Notes: generated from the letters alone by a model not told the origin. A stretch of 64,000 bases of DNA from Virgibacillus_O sediminis (GCF_042643265.1 NZ_JBHRRZ010000012.1:1-64000); one strand, 5' to 3'; positions 43,025 through 52,293 are shown, counted from the first letter of the stretch. Program-made: numbers and translations.

Positions 43025-43471
43025 CTATTCTATTGATATGAAATAATGGTTTTTTCGGTAAGCTACTGCTTCTATAGAAGCAATAGCTTCTTTCTCTGTT
43101 TCAATTACAATACGATAAAAACCAATCCTATTATTCCGTCTCACCTCTGAAGCCTTGGCTATTATGGTGTCTCCTTCTGTTGCACTTTTCATAAAGTTAG
43201 TGGTTGTCGAAAGGCCGACAGAAGTTCTTCCATAAGAGTTACAAGCAAGTGCAAAAGCAAAGTCGGCCATTGTATATAATAGCCCACCGTGAATCGTTCC
43301 ATGTGCATTTAGCATATGTTCTTTAGCTTTTAGCTGAACGCTAGCTTCACCTGCGTTAAAAGCGATGATTTCCATTCCTAGATATGCAGCATATCTATCA
43401 TTTTTAAGCTTATTCAAGATATCATAATAGTAGTTCTGATGAATTGAGATTTCATCTTTCGTTTGAATCAT
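43025..43471 (-). CDS. paaI: Hotdog-fold thioesterase PaaI
   Basis: A 148-residue single-hotdog thioesterase with the PaaI signature: MLNAHGTIHGGLLYTMADFAFALACNS. In the pathway PaaI hydrolyses phenylacetyl-CoA or hydroxylated CoA esters that would otherwise trap CoA. The ATG at 43471 is directly behind AGGAGGGTAGGG; the longer open frame overlaps the upstream gene and lacks a ribosome binding site. It is the last gene of the long operon. Confidence 0.88.
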   Translation of the reverse strand: MIQTKDEISIHQNYYYDILNKLKNDRYAAYLGMEIIAFNAGEASVQLKAKEHMLNAHGTIHGGLLYTMADFAFALACNSYGRTSVGLSTTTNFMKSATEGDTIIAKASEVRRNNRIGFYRIVIETEKEAIASIEAVAYRKNHYFISIE

Positions 43472-43494
43472 CCCTACCCTCCTAAGACCCTGGC

Positions 43495-44439
43495 TTACAA
43501 TGCATCCAAACTCGCTTTTAATGTTTCCTTTGCTTGTGTTACCATCTCTTCCATCAATTCTTCTACAGATGGACAATCTTTAATTAAACCAGCAATCTGT
43601 CCACTATTAACAAATCCGTTATCTGTATCCCCCGCTAAAGCCCCAATCTCATGGTACTTTTCTTGGGTTCTCTCCATAAAATCCTCCATAGACCCGTCTT
43701 CTATTTCTAATAACTTATTTGCATAGTTCCCTTTCAAGACTCTACGTATCTTGTTTGTAGGACGGCCAATAATTATAGTAGATTCGTCTGTTGCCTCTAA
43801 AATCGAATCCTTATAATTACGGTGGAACATTGCTTCTTTGGTAGCGACAAACCTAGTACCCATCTGGACTCCTGAAGCTCCTAGTGATAAAGCAGCTGCC
43901 AATCCTCTTCCGTCAGCTATACCTCCTGCAGCAATGACAGGAACAGAAACACTATTTGCCACTTGGGGTATCAAGGTCATGGTAGTGCTTTCATTCAAAC
44001 TATTAATTCCAGCAGCTTCATAACCTTCACAGACGATTAAATCAGCTCCCGCATTTGTTGCCTTCTTTGCCTGTTTGACAGTAGAAGAAACACAAATTAC
44101 CTTAATATCTTTTTCCTTCAATTGAGGAATGATTTTTGCTGGATTGCCTGCGGATAATGAAACCACTGGCACTCCTTTTTGGATTATCATCTCCACTATT
44201 CGATTGACTTCTGGATGGACAGAGACTGGAATATTTACACAACAAGGGCGATCAGTATTTTCCATCATTGTGCTAATTTTAATATCACATTCTTCCGCAG
44301 ATGTGGTACCAACACCAATCGTTCCCAGTCCACCTGCATTTGATATTGCCGCTGCTAATTTAGGATCACTAATATTTCCCATCCCACCTTGAATGATGGG
44401 AAATTTTACTCCTAATAGATGTGTAATCGGATTTTCCAA
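43495..44439 (-). CDS. 2-nitropropane dioxygenase / FabK-like flavoprotein
   Basis: A 314-residue FMN TIM-barrel protein. GVKFPIIQGGMGNISDP, NAGGLGTIG, PVIAAGGIADGRGLAAAL and LGASGVQMGTRF are shared by nitronate monooxygenases and FabK-type enoyl reductases. The start is taken as the TTG at 44439, 7 bases after GGAAG, which gives the typical MENPITHLLGVKFP beginning. Its place between paaX and paaI in a phenylacetate operon is unusual; a reduction of a dead-end CoA intermediate is possible but only an inference. Confidence 0.78.
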   Translation of the reverse strand: MENPITHLLGVKFPIIQGGMGNISDPKLAAAISNAGGLGTIGVGTTSAEECDIKISTMMENTDRPCCVNIPVSVHPEVNRIVEMIIQKGVPVVSLSAGNPAKIIPQLKEKDIKVICVSSTVKQAKKATNAGADLIVCEGYEAAGINSLNESTTMTLIPQVANSVSVPVIAAGGIADGRGLAAALSLGASGVQMGTRFVATKEAMFHRNYKDSILEATDESTIIIGRPTNKIRRVLKGNYANKLLEIEDGSMEDFMERTQEKYHEIGALAGDTDNGFVNSGQIAGLIKDCPSVEELMEEMVTQAKETLKASLDAL

Positions 44440-44500
44440 ATTATCACTTCCAAACTGGAATAATAGCTGTAATGTTCCCAATCTAAGATGGTCTTACTAT

Positions 44501-45355
44501 TTAATTCGCATTCCGTTCGTATTTGTCATATCCTTTAGCGAAAACTTCTTCAAAAAATTGGTTGGCTGGACCTTCAAGGATTTTATAATAATCGTTGAAT
44601 AATCTACTTGCTGGTTCCCCCTTCCATTTATCCGGTAATAACTCCTTTGGCAGTCCTGGGTCAATAAACAGAGACTTCCGATAATAATGCACCAATTTTG
44701 TACGTTTAACAAAACACTCTTTGTTGCTCAGAGACCCAGTTTGTATTCTTTTGCAGTCTTCTTCATAACTGTCTTTATTTCTATTGATAAACAGCTCGTA
44801 CCGTTCATTTATAAAGTCAAGGTCCCAGCATTCCCTAACGATTTTATCGTCAGACTGAACACCTATGTTTTCGGAAACAAAGTAGTGAACAAAATCTTTA
44901 AGATTATATCTTTGGATGATATCATTAATCTGAGGAGATAAATCATTAGGTGTTACCCATAAACTATTGGATAATAACCCCATCCCGCTCCAGGTTAATT
45001 CCTTTCTTAATTCGTCTCTTATCTGCCTCTTGTCTTCAGGGATGGTATATAAAAACATCCTCCATTTCCCATCCCATCTATCTGGTTCAGCTCGATAAAT
45101 TCTCACTGCAGCCTCATCAACTCTTTTTATTCCTTGCTCTGTTAAAGAGTAAAAGCTTTTATTCCCTTCTCTGCGGTTGCATACCCAGTTTTGTTTGCTC
45201 ATTCTGGAAATGGCAGCCCTCACAGCCTGTGGGTTATGATTAAACGCTTCTAAAAGTTCGATAAGGCTGCCAATCCATATTTCATTTCCGTAATTTCTAA
45301 TATAATCCCCATATAATGTAAATATCATGGAGCGGGTATTGGGTTTATTATTCAT
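44501..45355 (-). CDS. paaX: PaaX-family transcriptional repressor
   Basis: A 284-residue PaaX protein: N-terminal winged helix (SMIFTLYGDYIRNYGNEIWIGSLIELL, PQAVRAAISRMSKQNWV, EGNKSFYSLTEQG), the central WDGKWRMFLYTIPEDKRQIRDELRKEL domain and a C-terminal PaaX_C region. PaaX represses paa genes and is released by phenylacetyl-CoA. Here it is encoded inside the operon it likely controls, which gives negative feedback. The shared motif at the permease and paa promoters is its most likely operator (inference). GGAGTATTTTT precedes the ATG. Confidence 0.9.
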   Translation of the reverse strand: MNNKPNTRSMIFTLYGDYIRNYGNEIWIGSLIELLEAFNHNPQAVRAAISRMSKQNWVCNRREGNKSFYSLTEQGIKRVDEAAVRIYRAEPDRWDGKWRMFLYTIPEDKRQIRDELRKELTWSGMGLLSNSLWVTPNDLSPQINDIIQRYNLKDFVHYFVSENIGVQSDDKIVRECWDLDFINERYELFINRNKDSYEEDCKRIQTGSLSNKECFVKRTKLVHYYRKSLFIDPGLPKELLPDKWKGEPASRLFNDYYKILEGPANQFFEEVFAKGYDKYERNAN

Positions 45356-45379
45356 AAAAATACTCCTTATTGTCTTATG

Positions 45380-46156
45380 TTACTGTCCTATAAATTCAGG
45401 TGTTCTTTTTTCATTGAATGCCACCAATGCCTCCTCTCGATCCTTAGTAGGGATAGTTAATTCATATGATTTTGCTTCTATTTGCAGACCAGTTTTAATA
45501 TCCACATTTAATCCATTTTGGATAGAGAATTTGGCTTGTTTGATGGCAATTGGCGCATTTTTCAGAATAGATTGTGCAAATTTTTCGCAACTGGATAATA
45601 GCTCGGTACTTTCTACAGAAAGATTTACTATTCCAAGTTGCTGTGCTTCCATACAAGATATACGTTTTGCTTGTAAGATTAATTCCATAGCTTTAGACAC
45701 GCCTATTAAACGTGGGAGTCGTTGGGTTCCGCCAGCACCGGGTATTATACCCATACTTGTCTCAGTTAGACCCATCAGGGAATGAGAAGCAGCTATCCGA
45801 AAGTCACAGGCAATTGCCAGTTCAAATCCCCCTCCAAACGCATATCCATTGATTGCCGCGATTGTTGGCTGAGGAAGTGCAGCTATTTGATCGAACACAT
45901 CGCTGATTTTCTTTACATTCCTTCTGACTTCTTTTTCATTTAGTTTTTTTCTTTCCTTCAAATCAGCTCCTGCGCTGAACGCTTTTGATCCTGCCCCCGT
46001 GAAAATAACAACATGCACATCTTGATTTAGATGCAATTCCTGGACAATATTTTCTAATTCAATTAATGTATTATAATCAAAGCAATTTAACACTTCTGGT
46101 CGGTTTATTGTTACATAGGCAAGATTTCCCTTAATATCAATTATAATTTTATCCAA
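45380..46156 (-). CDS. Enoyl-CoA hydratase/isomerase
   Basis: A 258-residue crotonase-fold enzyme. FSAGADLKER and the oxyanion region NGYAFGGGFELAIACDFRIAA are intact, with MGIIPGAGGTQRLPRLIG carrying the usual second Glu/Gly region, so true hydratase activity is plausible. The start is taken as the TTG at 46156, with GGAGG 7 bases upstream. It is the third crotonase-type gene of the operon, and because a fused PaaZ is missing it could be the oxepin-CoA hydrolase-type or the dehydroadipyl-CoA hydratase (inference). Confidence 0.82.
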   Translation of the reverse strand: MDKIIIDIKGNLAYVTINRPEVLNCFDYNTLIELENIVQELHLNQDVHVVIFTGAGSKAFSAGADLKERKKLNEKEVRRNVKKISDVFDQIAALPQPTIAAINGYAFGGGFELAIACDFRIAASHSLMGLTETSMGIIPGAGGTQRLPRLIGVSKAMELILQAKRISCMEAQQLGIVNLSVESTELLSSCEKFAQSILKNAPIAIKQAKFSIQNGLNVDIKTGLQIEAKSYELTIPTKDREEALVAFNEKRTPEFIGQ

Positions 46157-46175
46157 ACCGTTCCCTCCTTGCAAA

Positions 46176-47381
46176 TTATAGCGCTTCCACAACAGTGGCT
46201 ATACCCTGCCCTACACCCACGCACATGGTCGCTAATCCTCTCTTTACATCTCTTCTTCGCATTTCATGTACAAGTGTAGTTAATATCCTTGCCCCGCTTG
46301 CGCCAAGTGGATGGCCGAATGCGATGGCCCCGCCATTCACATTAACAATCTCTTTATTTACTTCCAGCTGCTTTATACATTCTAAGGATTGGGAAGCAAA
46401 TGCCTCATTTAATTCAATCAAATCAATATCGCCTATATCCATCCCCGCTCGGGCTATTGCTTTCCTTGTTGCTTTTATCGGCCCAAGTCCCATATAAGCT
46501 GGTTCGACCCCAGCCGCTCCGCTCGACACATAACGGGCAAGTGGTTGAATGCCCAGTTCATTAGCTTTCTCAGCACTCATTAGTAATAAGGCGGAAGCCC
46601 CATCATTCACTCCTGATGAATTTCCCGCTGTAACTGTACCATCCTTGAACAATGGTTTTAATTTTGCAAGTTTCTCTTCATTTATCTCGGGACGGGGATG
46701 TTCATCTGTATCTACTGTGATTGTCTCACCCTTCCATTCATGGCTGATAGGAATAATTTCATCTTTAAAGAGGTTCTTTTCCATTGCTGCTTTGGCCTTC
46801 ATTTGACTATGAAATGCAAATTCATCTTGTTCTTCTCGAGAAATATCAAACCTTCTAGCAACATTTTCTGCGGTTTGAGGCATACTGTCAGATCCATACA
46901 TTTCTTCTATTCTTGGATTTGTAAACCGCCAGCCAATTGTTGTATCCAATAATTCCATTGTACCCCGAGGAAACTCCTTTGATGGCTTGGCCATTACATA
47001 TGGAGCTCTCGTCATACTTTCCGTTCCACCTGCAATATATATATCTCCTTCACCTACCATGATTGCTCGTGCGGCCATATTCACTGCATCCAGTCCTGAA
47101 CCGCACAAACGATTAATGGTCGTTCCTGTTACATGGATTGGAAGCTCCGCAAGCAGTGCTGCCATCCTTGCTACGTTTCTATTCTCTTCCCCCGCACCAT
47201 TTGCATTTCCTAAAATCACTTCTTCAATATCATCGACAGGCAGTTGAGGTTGCCGTTCGACAATCCCTCTAAGGACATCAGCTGCCATGTCATCTGGACG
47301 AACGTTTTTCAATACACCTTTATAGCGGCCAATCGGGGTTCTGACTGCATCAACAATCACTACTTCTCTCATATAGTTCAC
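46176..47381 (-). CDS. paaJ: 3-oxoadipyl-CoA/acetyl-CoA C-acyltransferase (PaaJ-type thiolase)
   Basis: A thiolase of about 400 residues. RLCGSGLDAVNMAARAI holds the nucleophilic cysteine, and NVNGGAIAFGHPLGASGAR and CVGVGQGIATVVE supply the catalytic His and second Cys. It performs the final CoA-dependent cleavages of the pathway, giving acetyl-CoA and succinyl-CoA. The GTG at 47381 shares its G with the paaH stop (TAGTG); the ATG at 47372 (MREVVIVDAVRTPIG) is an alternative, with GGAGG 13 bases upstream. Confidence 0.9.
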   Translation of the reverse strand: MNYMREVVIVDAVRTPIGRYKGVLKNVRPDDMAADVLRGIVERQPQLPVDDIEEVILGNANGAGEENRNVARMAALLAELPIHVTGTTINRLCGSGLDAVNMAARAIMVGEGDIYIAGGTESMTRAPYVMAKPSKEFPRGTMELLDTTIGWRFTNPRIEEMYGSDSMPQTAENVARRFDISREEQDEFAFHSQMKAKAAMEKNLFKDEIIPISHEWKGETITVDTDEHPRPEINEEKLAKLKPLFKDGTVTAGNSSGVNDGASALLLMSAEKANELGIQPLARYVSSGAAGVEPAYMGLGPIKATRKAIARAGMDIGDIDLIELNEAFASQSLECIKQLEVNKEIVNVNGGAIAFGHPLGASGARILTTLVHEMRRRDVKRGLATMCVGVGQGIATVVEAL

Positions 47382-48238
47382 TAAACCTCCCTATTTGTCG
47401 CATAATCATAGACACCAACACCAGTTTTCCTTCCCAGTCTTCCTGATTTAACATACTGTTCTAAAAGTGGAGACGGTCTATATTTTTCACCCAACGTACT
47501 ATGTAAATAGCGAAGGTTGTTTAGACGGGCATCCAGTCCCACCAAATCAGCTAATTCAAAGGGCCCCATAGGATAACCTAAGCCAAGCTTGATTGCTTTA
47601 TCTATATCTTCAGGAGTACCCAAGCCTTCCTGAAGCATATTAAAAGCTTCATTTCCTACAAGGCAACTAATTCTGCTTGTAACAAATCCGGGAAACTCGT
47701 TAACAACTACTGTTTGTTTTCCCATCTGTCTTGCCGCCGCTTCTGCAAAACGAGCTGTTTCATCGCTCGTTTCTAATCCACGTACAATTTCTACCAACGG
47801 CATCTTATGAACCGGATTAAAAAAATGCATAGCAATCACAGAGGATGGACGATTGGTATAGGAACCAATTTCTGTAGGACTCATCGTCGATGTATTTGTG
47901 GCAAATATACAATCCTGCGAAGCAATTTGATCGATGGTTTCAAATATGTTTTTTTTCAGTTCTTTCTTTTCTGGAACTGCTTCAATAATTAGATTAGCCT
48001 CTTTAGCAGCTTGCTCCAACTCCGTATAAAACTCTATTCGTTGTTTTGCTTGTTCAGCTTCTGAACTGGTGAGTTTGCCACGAGAGATCCCTTTATCAAA
48101 GTTTTGATCCATTTCTGCTTCAGCATCTTTTAATACTTCCTTGCTGAGGTCAGCTAACTTCACGTCATATCCTCCAAGGGCACTAACATATGCAATTCCT
48201 CGGCCCATAACACCCGCTCCGACAATTACTATATTCAT
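47381..48238 (-). CDS. paaH: 3-hydroxyacyl-CoA dehydrogenase PaaH
   Basis: A 285-residue NAD-dependent dehydrogenase. The N-terminal VGAGVMGRGIAYVSALGG binds NAD, and IAMHFFNPVHKMPLVEIVRG and FVTSRI contain the catalytic His-Glu pair region. It oxidises 3-hydroxyadipyl-CoA to 3-oxoadipyl-CoA. The gene overlaps the thiolase gene by one base and is 107 bases behind the aldehyde dehydrogenase gene, with no terminator between. Confidence 0.9.
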   Translation of the reverse strand: MNIVIVGAGVMGRGIAYVSALGGYDVKLADLSKEVLKDAEAEMDQNFDKGISRGKLTSSEAEQAKQRIEFYTELEQAAKEANLIIEAVPEKKELKKNIFETIDQIASQDCIFATNTSTMSPTEIGSYTNRPSSVIAMHFFNPVHKMPLVEIVRGLETSDETARFAEAAARQMGKQTVVVNEFPGFVTSRISCLVGNEAFNMLQEGLGTPEDIDKAIKLGLGYPMGPFELADLVGLDARLNNLRYLHSTLGEKYRPSPLLEQYVKSGRLGRKTGVGVYDYATNREV

Positions 48239-48345
48239 CTTGGTCCTCCCTATAAATGATAATAAAAGGCGAACCTTTCTAAAGCAGATTCAGTTCGCCA
48301 TTTATTATCGTATTTTTTAGAAACATCACCTAGAAAAATTGTTAT

Positions 48346-49860
48346 TTATAGATTCAAAGGATTAAGCGGTTTTGATCCTGCATAGGAAAGCACACTTTTC
48401 GTTTCTGTATATAGATCCAAAGATTCAATACTCAGCTCACGGCCAAATCCGGATTGTTTATATCCTCCGAAAGGGGTTCCAGGAAAAGCAGAGAATGGGC
48501 AGTTGACCATAATTACCCCTGCTTGCAATCCATCTGATACACGCTGGATCAATCCCTGATCTTTTGCCCAAATAGATGCAGCGAGACCATATTTTGTATC
48601 GTTACCGAGTTTAATTGCCTCTTTTTCATCTGTGAATTTCATTACAACAACAACTGGCCCGAAGACTTCTTCCTGGGCTATTTTCATGTCGTTGGTTGCG
48701 TTAGTAATTATTGTTGGCGCGTACCAATACCCATCCTCAAATCCTTCTACCTCTAAAGCCTGCCCTCCAGTAACTACTGTCGCTCCCTCTTCTACAGCTT
48801 CCTCAACATGCTGATGGATTTTATCCAATTGTCCTTGGCTGATAATAGCTCCAATATGTGACTCGGGTGACATTGGATCCCCTGCAACCATCTTTTTCGT
48901 TTTTGCTACGAAACTCTCCAAGAACTCGTCATAAATATCTTCATGCACAAACAAGCGGGATCTTGCCTCACAGGATTGACCAGTATTGTAAAATATACCA
49001 AACAGTGAACCATTAACGGCAGCCTCCATATCTGTGTCCGGGAAGACCAAGTTCGGAGACTTTCCTCCTAATTCCAATGTGACACGTTTTAACGTTTGGG
49101 AGGCTTTTCCCATAATATCTTTACCTGTGGATGTTTCACCGGTGAATGCTACCTTATCCACCCCTTCATGCTCTGATAAATAAGAACCAATAGTTGCTCC
49201 CGGCCCTGTAATTACGTTAACCACACCTTCCGGCACACCAGCTTCATGACAGATTTCCGTTAACACTATGGCAGTAATCGGTGTTAAACTAGCTGGCTTC
49301 AAAACTACCGAACACCCTGCAGCGATAGCCGGTGCTATTTTCCAGGCTGCCATCATCATTGGGTAATTCCAAGGAATAATCTGAGCTGCGACACCAATCG
49401 GCTCCTTCTGAGTATAGTTGAAAAACCTCCCTGGAACATTATTCACCTCACCCCGGTGGCCAACGATAGCCCCAGCATAAAATTCAAAGTCTTCAATAGC
49501 CTGGGAGACCTGGCCTTGTGCAGCAGATAATGTTTTCCCACTATTTAAAACCTCTATTTCAACTAGTTCATTAAAACGGCTTCGCATAATGGACGCTATC
49601 TTGTTTAGAACTCGAGCTCTCTTCCCAACAGGGTATTTCTTCCATTTTCCGAAATCAAAGGCATTTCTGGCCGCTTCTACTGCTGCATCCACGTCCTTTG
49701 TTCCTGCCTTTGGCACCTCTGCAATAGCTTCTCCTGTGGCAGGGTTATAAACCTTAATTACTTCGCTTGATTCAGCATCGGTCAATTCTCCGTTGATCAC
49801 CATTTTATAGGAATTTCTTTTCACTTCTGTTGGAATTGATTTTTCTTCTGTTTTTAGCAT
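48346..49860 (-). CDS. Aldehyde dehydrogenase (PaaZ-like ALDH or phenylacetaldehyde dehydrogenase)
   Basis: A 504-residue NAD(P)-dependent aldehyde dehydrogenase: IIPWNYPMMMAAWKIAPAIAAGC (split), FTGETSTGK, VTLELGGKSPNLVF with the general-base Glu and FYNTGQSCEARSR with the catalytic Cys. It lacks the C-terminal MaoC hydratase domain of PaaZ, which is about 680 residues. In this operon it could be the stand-alone semialdehyde dehydrogenase needed after ring cleavage, or it could make phenylacetate from phenylacetaldehyde. The ATG follows AGGAGCGATATT. Confidence 0.82.
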   Translation of the reverse strand: MLKTEEKSIPTEVKRNSYKMVINGELTDAESSEVIKVYNPATGEAIAEVPKAGTKDVDAAVEAARNAFDFGKWKKYPVGKRARVLNKIASIMRSRFNELVEIEVLNSGKTLSAAQGQVSQAIEDFEFYAGAIVGHRGEVNNVPGRFFNYTQKEPIGVAAQIIPWNYPMMMAAWKIAPAIAAGCSVVLKPASLTPITAIVLTEICHEAGVPEGVVNVITGPGATIGSYLSEHEGVDKVAFTGETSTGKDIMGKASQTLKRVTLELGGKSPNLVFPDTDMEAAVNGSLFGIFYNTGQSCEARSRLFVHEDIYDEFLESFVAKTKKMVAGDPMSPESHIGAIISQGQLDKIHQHVEEAVEEGATVVTGGQALEVEGFEDGYWYAPTIITNATNDMKIAQEEVFGPVVVVMKFTDEKEAIKLGNDTKYGLAASIWAKDQGLIQRVSDGLQAGVIMVNCPFSAFPGTPFGGYKQSGFGRELSIESLDLYTETKSVLSYAGSKPLNPLNL

Positions 49861-49879
49861 AATATCGCTCCTTTATTAA

Positions 49880-50653
49880 TTAGTATCCCTTATATTCAGG
49901 CTGTCTCTTTTCAAAAAAGGCCCTTACTCCTTCACTGTAATCCTCTGTGCTACCAGCAATTTTCTGGCCATACGCCTCGTAATCGAGCATCGAGGCCAAT
50001 GGAGTTTCAAATGATTGCTGTATATAACGTTTAATTAATCCAATAGCTTTCGTCGGCTTCGATGCAAGATTTTCAGCAAATCCTTGTGTCTCTTCTTCCA
50101 AAGAATCGTGTGACACGACCTTAGTAACAAGTCCATATTCATAAGCTTCATAAGCTTTAATTTTTTCTCCTAGCATAGCCAACTCCAAAGCCTTTGCGGT
50201 TCCTACTATACGAGGGAGATAATATAAACTTCCCGAGTCAGGAATCAAACCAATATTAATAAATGCTTGAATGAAGGAGGCTCTTTCCGATGCAACACGG
50301 AAATCACAACCTAGTGCTAAACTGAAACCCGCCCCTGCGGCTGCCCCATTGATTGCAGCTATTGTTGGTTTTTCGACTTTTGCCAACTGCTCCATCATTG
50401 GTTTATAACGGGTAAGAATCATTTCTCGATGATCAGCATCGGAACTCAATCCGCTAAGATCTTCACCCGAACAGAATGCTTTCCCCTCACCAGTGATAAC
50501 GATGGCCCGTATTTCAGTATCTCTATCAAGGGACTTTAAAGCCTGAATAACTTCACGATTCATCTGCTCCGTAAATGCATTTAATTTGTCTGGACGATTT
50601 AAAGTAAGCCAGCCCACCTGATTTTCAACTTCATATTTCAACGTTTCGAACAA
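49880..50653 (-). CDS. paaG: Ring-1,2-epoxyphenylacetyl-CoA isomerase PaaG
   Basis: A 257-residue crotonase-fold enzyme that matches PaaG: FCSGEDLSGL, AGFSLALGCDFRVASERASFIQAF (split) and INIGLIPDSGSLYYLPRIVG, where the Asp in PDSG is the catalytic residue of PaaG. It rearranges the ring epoxide into oxepin-CoA. It is 12 bases behind paaF, with AGGAGGTGTTCAGTTGTTCGAA upstream. Confidence 0.88.
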   Translation of the reverse strand: MFETLKYEVENQVGWLTLNRPDKLNAFTEQMNREVIQALKSLDRDTEIRAIVITGEGKAFCSGEDLSGLSSDADHREMILTRYKPMMEQLAKVEKPTIAAINGAAAGAGFSLALGCDFRVASERASFIQAFINIGLIPDSGSLYYLPRIVGTAKALELAMLGEKIKAYEAYEYGLVTKVVSHDSLEEETQGFAENLASKPTKAIGLIKRYIQQSFETPLASMLDYEAYGQKIAGSTEDYSEGVRAFFEKRQPEYKGY

Positions 50654-50664
50654 CTGAACACCTC

Positions 50665-51450
50665 CTATTTGCCTTTGAATACGGGAGATTTTTTCTCTAT
50701 AAATGCTCTCATCCCTTCTGTTTGATCCTCTGATGCAAAAAGTAGATAGAAGTTCTTCCTTTCATATTGCATAGCTTCATAAACGGGGAGATCTTCGCTT
50801 TTCCCCGCTGTATCTTTGATTAGGCGTAAAGAAAGGGGGGGTTGTTCTGCAAGTTTCCCAGCAAAAGCCATCGTTTCTTCCATTAACAACTCAGCAGGGA
50901 CCAATCTGTTGATCACCCCATATTCCAAGGCTTCATGGGCTTCCATCTGGTCACCGGTCCATAACCATTCCAATGCTTTTCTACGGCCAAGTGCTTTCGT
51001 TAATTTGACCGTTCCACCTGCGCTAGGCATGACCCCGATATTTACTTCCGGAAAACCGAACTTCGCATTATCAGAACTGAATATGATGTCGGCATTCAAT
51101 GCCAATTCGAACCCGCCACCTAAGGCAAACCCTTGTACTGCTGCAATGATCGGTTTCTTAATCAAGGAGATCTTATCCCATTCCGCGAATTGGTTTAGAT
51201 TTTCTAATGAAATTGGGTTATCATTCGCCATTTCATCAATATCCGCTCCTGCAGCAAACGCTCTGCCTGCCCCGGAAAGGACAATGACCTTTACTTCCTC
51301 TGACTGGTCAAAATAAGAAAGACAGTCTACAATCTCAGTTATCATAGGCCGGTTAAGCGCATTTAATACTTTAGGGCGGTTCAGTTCGACTCTTGCAATT
51401 CCGTTTTCTACCCAGCTATTTATATATTGATAGTTATTCAACCTCTTCAC
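50665..51450 (-). CDS. paaF: 2,3-dehydroadipyl-CoA hydratase PaaF-type enoyl-CoA hydratase
   Basis: A 261-residue crotonase-fold protein: FAAGADIDEM and VQGFALGGGFELALNADIIF form the oxyanion hole, and NIGVMPSAGGTVKL the second active-site loop. PaaF hydrates 2,3-dehydroadipyl-CoA; which of the two hydratases here does so is not certain. The start is a GTG at 51450, overlapping the EthD-like gene by 17 bases; there is no good ribosome binding site, so translation is probably coupled. Confidence 0.82.
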   Translation of the reverse strand: MKRLNNYQYINSWVENGIARVELNRPKVLNALNRPMITEIVDCLSYFDQSEEVKVIVLSGAGRAFAAGADIDEMANDNPISLENLNQFAEWDKISLIKKPIIAAVQGFALGGGFELALNADIIFSSDNAKFGFPEVNIGVMPSAGGTVKLTKALGRRKALEWLWTGDQMEAHEALEYGVINRLVPAELLMEETMAFAGKLAEQPPLSLRLIKDTAGKSEDLPVYEAMQYERKNFYLLFASEDQTEGMRAFIEKKSPVFKGK

Positions 51451-51736
51451 CGATCATCATCGTTACAATATCTCCGGCAAATGACATTAAATCTTTTGCG
51501 GACTCCTTGGATTCCTCCGTTTTCATTGCCTGTTTCAACGATGAATGATCATCATAGTACATTTCGCAAAGCAAGTAATAGTCACTTTCTCCTGTAGGGG
51601 CACCGACTATTTTAGTAACCTCCATCTTTCTTAAGCCTGGAATCTTCTTTGTAATTGGTGTATGGACATTTTGATAGTGCTCATCAAAAGCCTGCTCATC
51701 TTCTGGTTTTTTGTACAATGCAATTAGTTTTACCAT
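51434..51736 (-). CDS. EthD-family small protein in the paa operon
   Basis: A 100-residue ferredoxin-like alpha/beta protein: VKLIALYKKPEDEQAFDEHYQ, HTPITKKIPGLRKMEV and YYLLCEMYYDDHSSL are typical of the EthD/DUF in which dimers form a barrel. The family is linked to oxygenases and lactone or ring-opening steps. It lies between paaD and paaF, overlapping both (7 and 17 bases), so it is tightly coupled to the epoxidase genes. It is not part of the canonical E. coli paa set; a role in handling an unstable ring intermediate is an inference. Confidence 0.75.
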   Translation of the reverse strand: MVKLIALYKKPEDEQAFDEHYQNVHTPITKKIPGLRKMEVTKIVGAPTGESDYYLLCEMYYDDHSSLKQAMKTEESKESAKDLMSFAGDIVTMMIGEEVE

Positions 51737-52293
51737 TTCACATCCACCTTTTCATGTATATTAGCGACCGGCTTCATAGCTTCAAACGGGTTGTTACATT
51801 CATTACAATAGAGAATGCTCCGGCATGCAGTCGGTCCAAAAATATTATCCATTGTTACATAAGCTGAATCACAATAAGGGCAATCCATTTCCCACGCCCC
51901 ATCCTCTCTATGGCTTGAAGGAGGAGGGGTGATTCCATTACGTTTCAGCTTTGCTCTTCCATCTTTACTGATTCGATCAGTCGTCCATGGAGGATTGAAA
52001 CTGAACTCTACTTGGATGTCCAGGGAATCATCTAATTTAATGATTTCATTTTTTACTTTTTGGACGACATCACCTTTTATCATATCCAAAGCCGGACAGC
52101 CGCTGAACGTAGGCAATAGTCTTACAAATATCCTAGAATCTTTCACCTTTACTTCTTCCACCATTCCTAATTCAACTATACTGATGAAAGGCATCTCGGG
52201 GTCCGTCACACTTTGCAACAGATGAAGAATCTTCTGTTCAGCATTTAAGATTTCCGGCATATGTCCGCCACTTCCTTTTTTAAGCTCTACCAT
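51730..52293 (-). CDS. paaD: 1,2-phenylacetyl-CoA epoxidase subunit PaaD
   Basis: A 187-residue MIP18/DUF59-type protein. VTDPEMPFISIVELGMVEEV and LPTFSGCPALDMI are the conserved core, and the C-terminal CPYCDSAYV with CNECNNPF is a zinc-finger-like four-cysteine unit. PaaD is thought to assemble the iron centre of the PaaA epoxidase subunit. The ATG at 52293 overlaps the paaC stop by 7 bases, with AAGGAAG 7 bases upstream. Confidence 0.9.
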   Translation of the reverse strand: MVELKKGSGGHMPEILNAEQKILHLLQSVTDPEMPFISIVELGMVEEVKVKDSRIFVRLLPTFSGCPALDMIKGDVVQKVKNEIIKLDDSLDIQVEFSFNPPWTTDRISKDGRAKLKRNGITPPPSSHREDGAWEMDCPYCDSAYVTMDNIFGPTACRSILYCNECNNPFEAMKPVANIHEKVDVKW

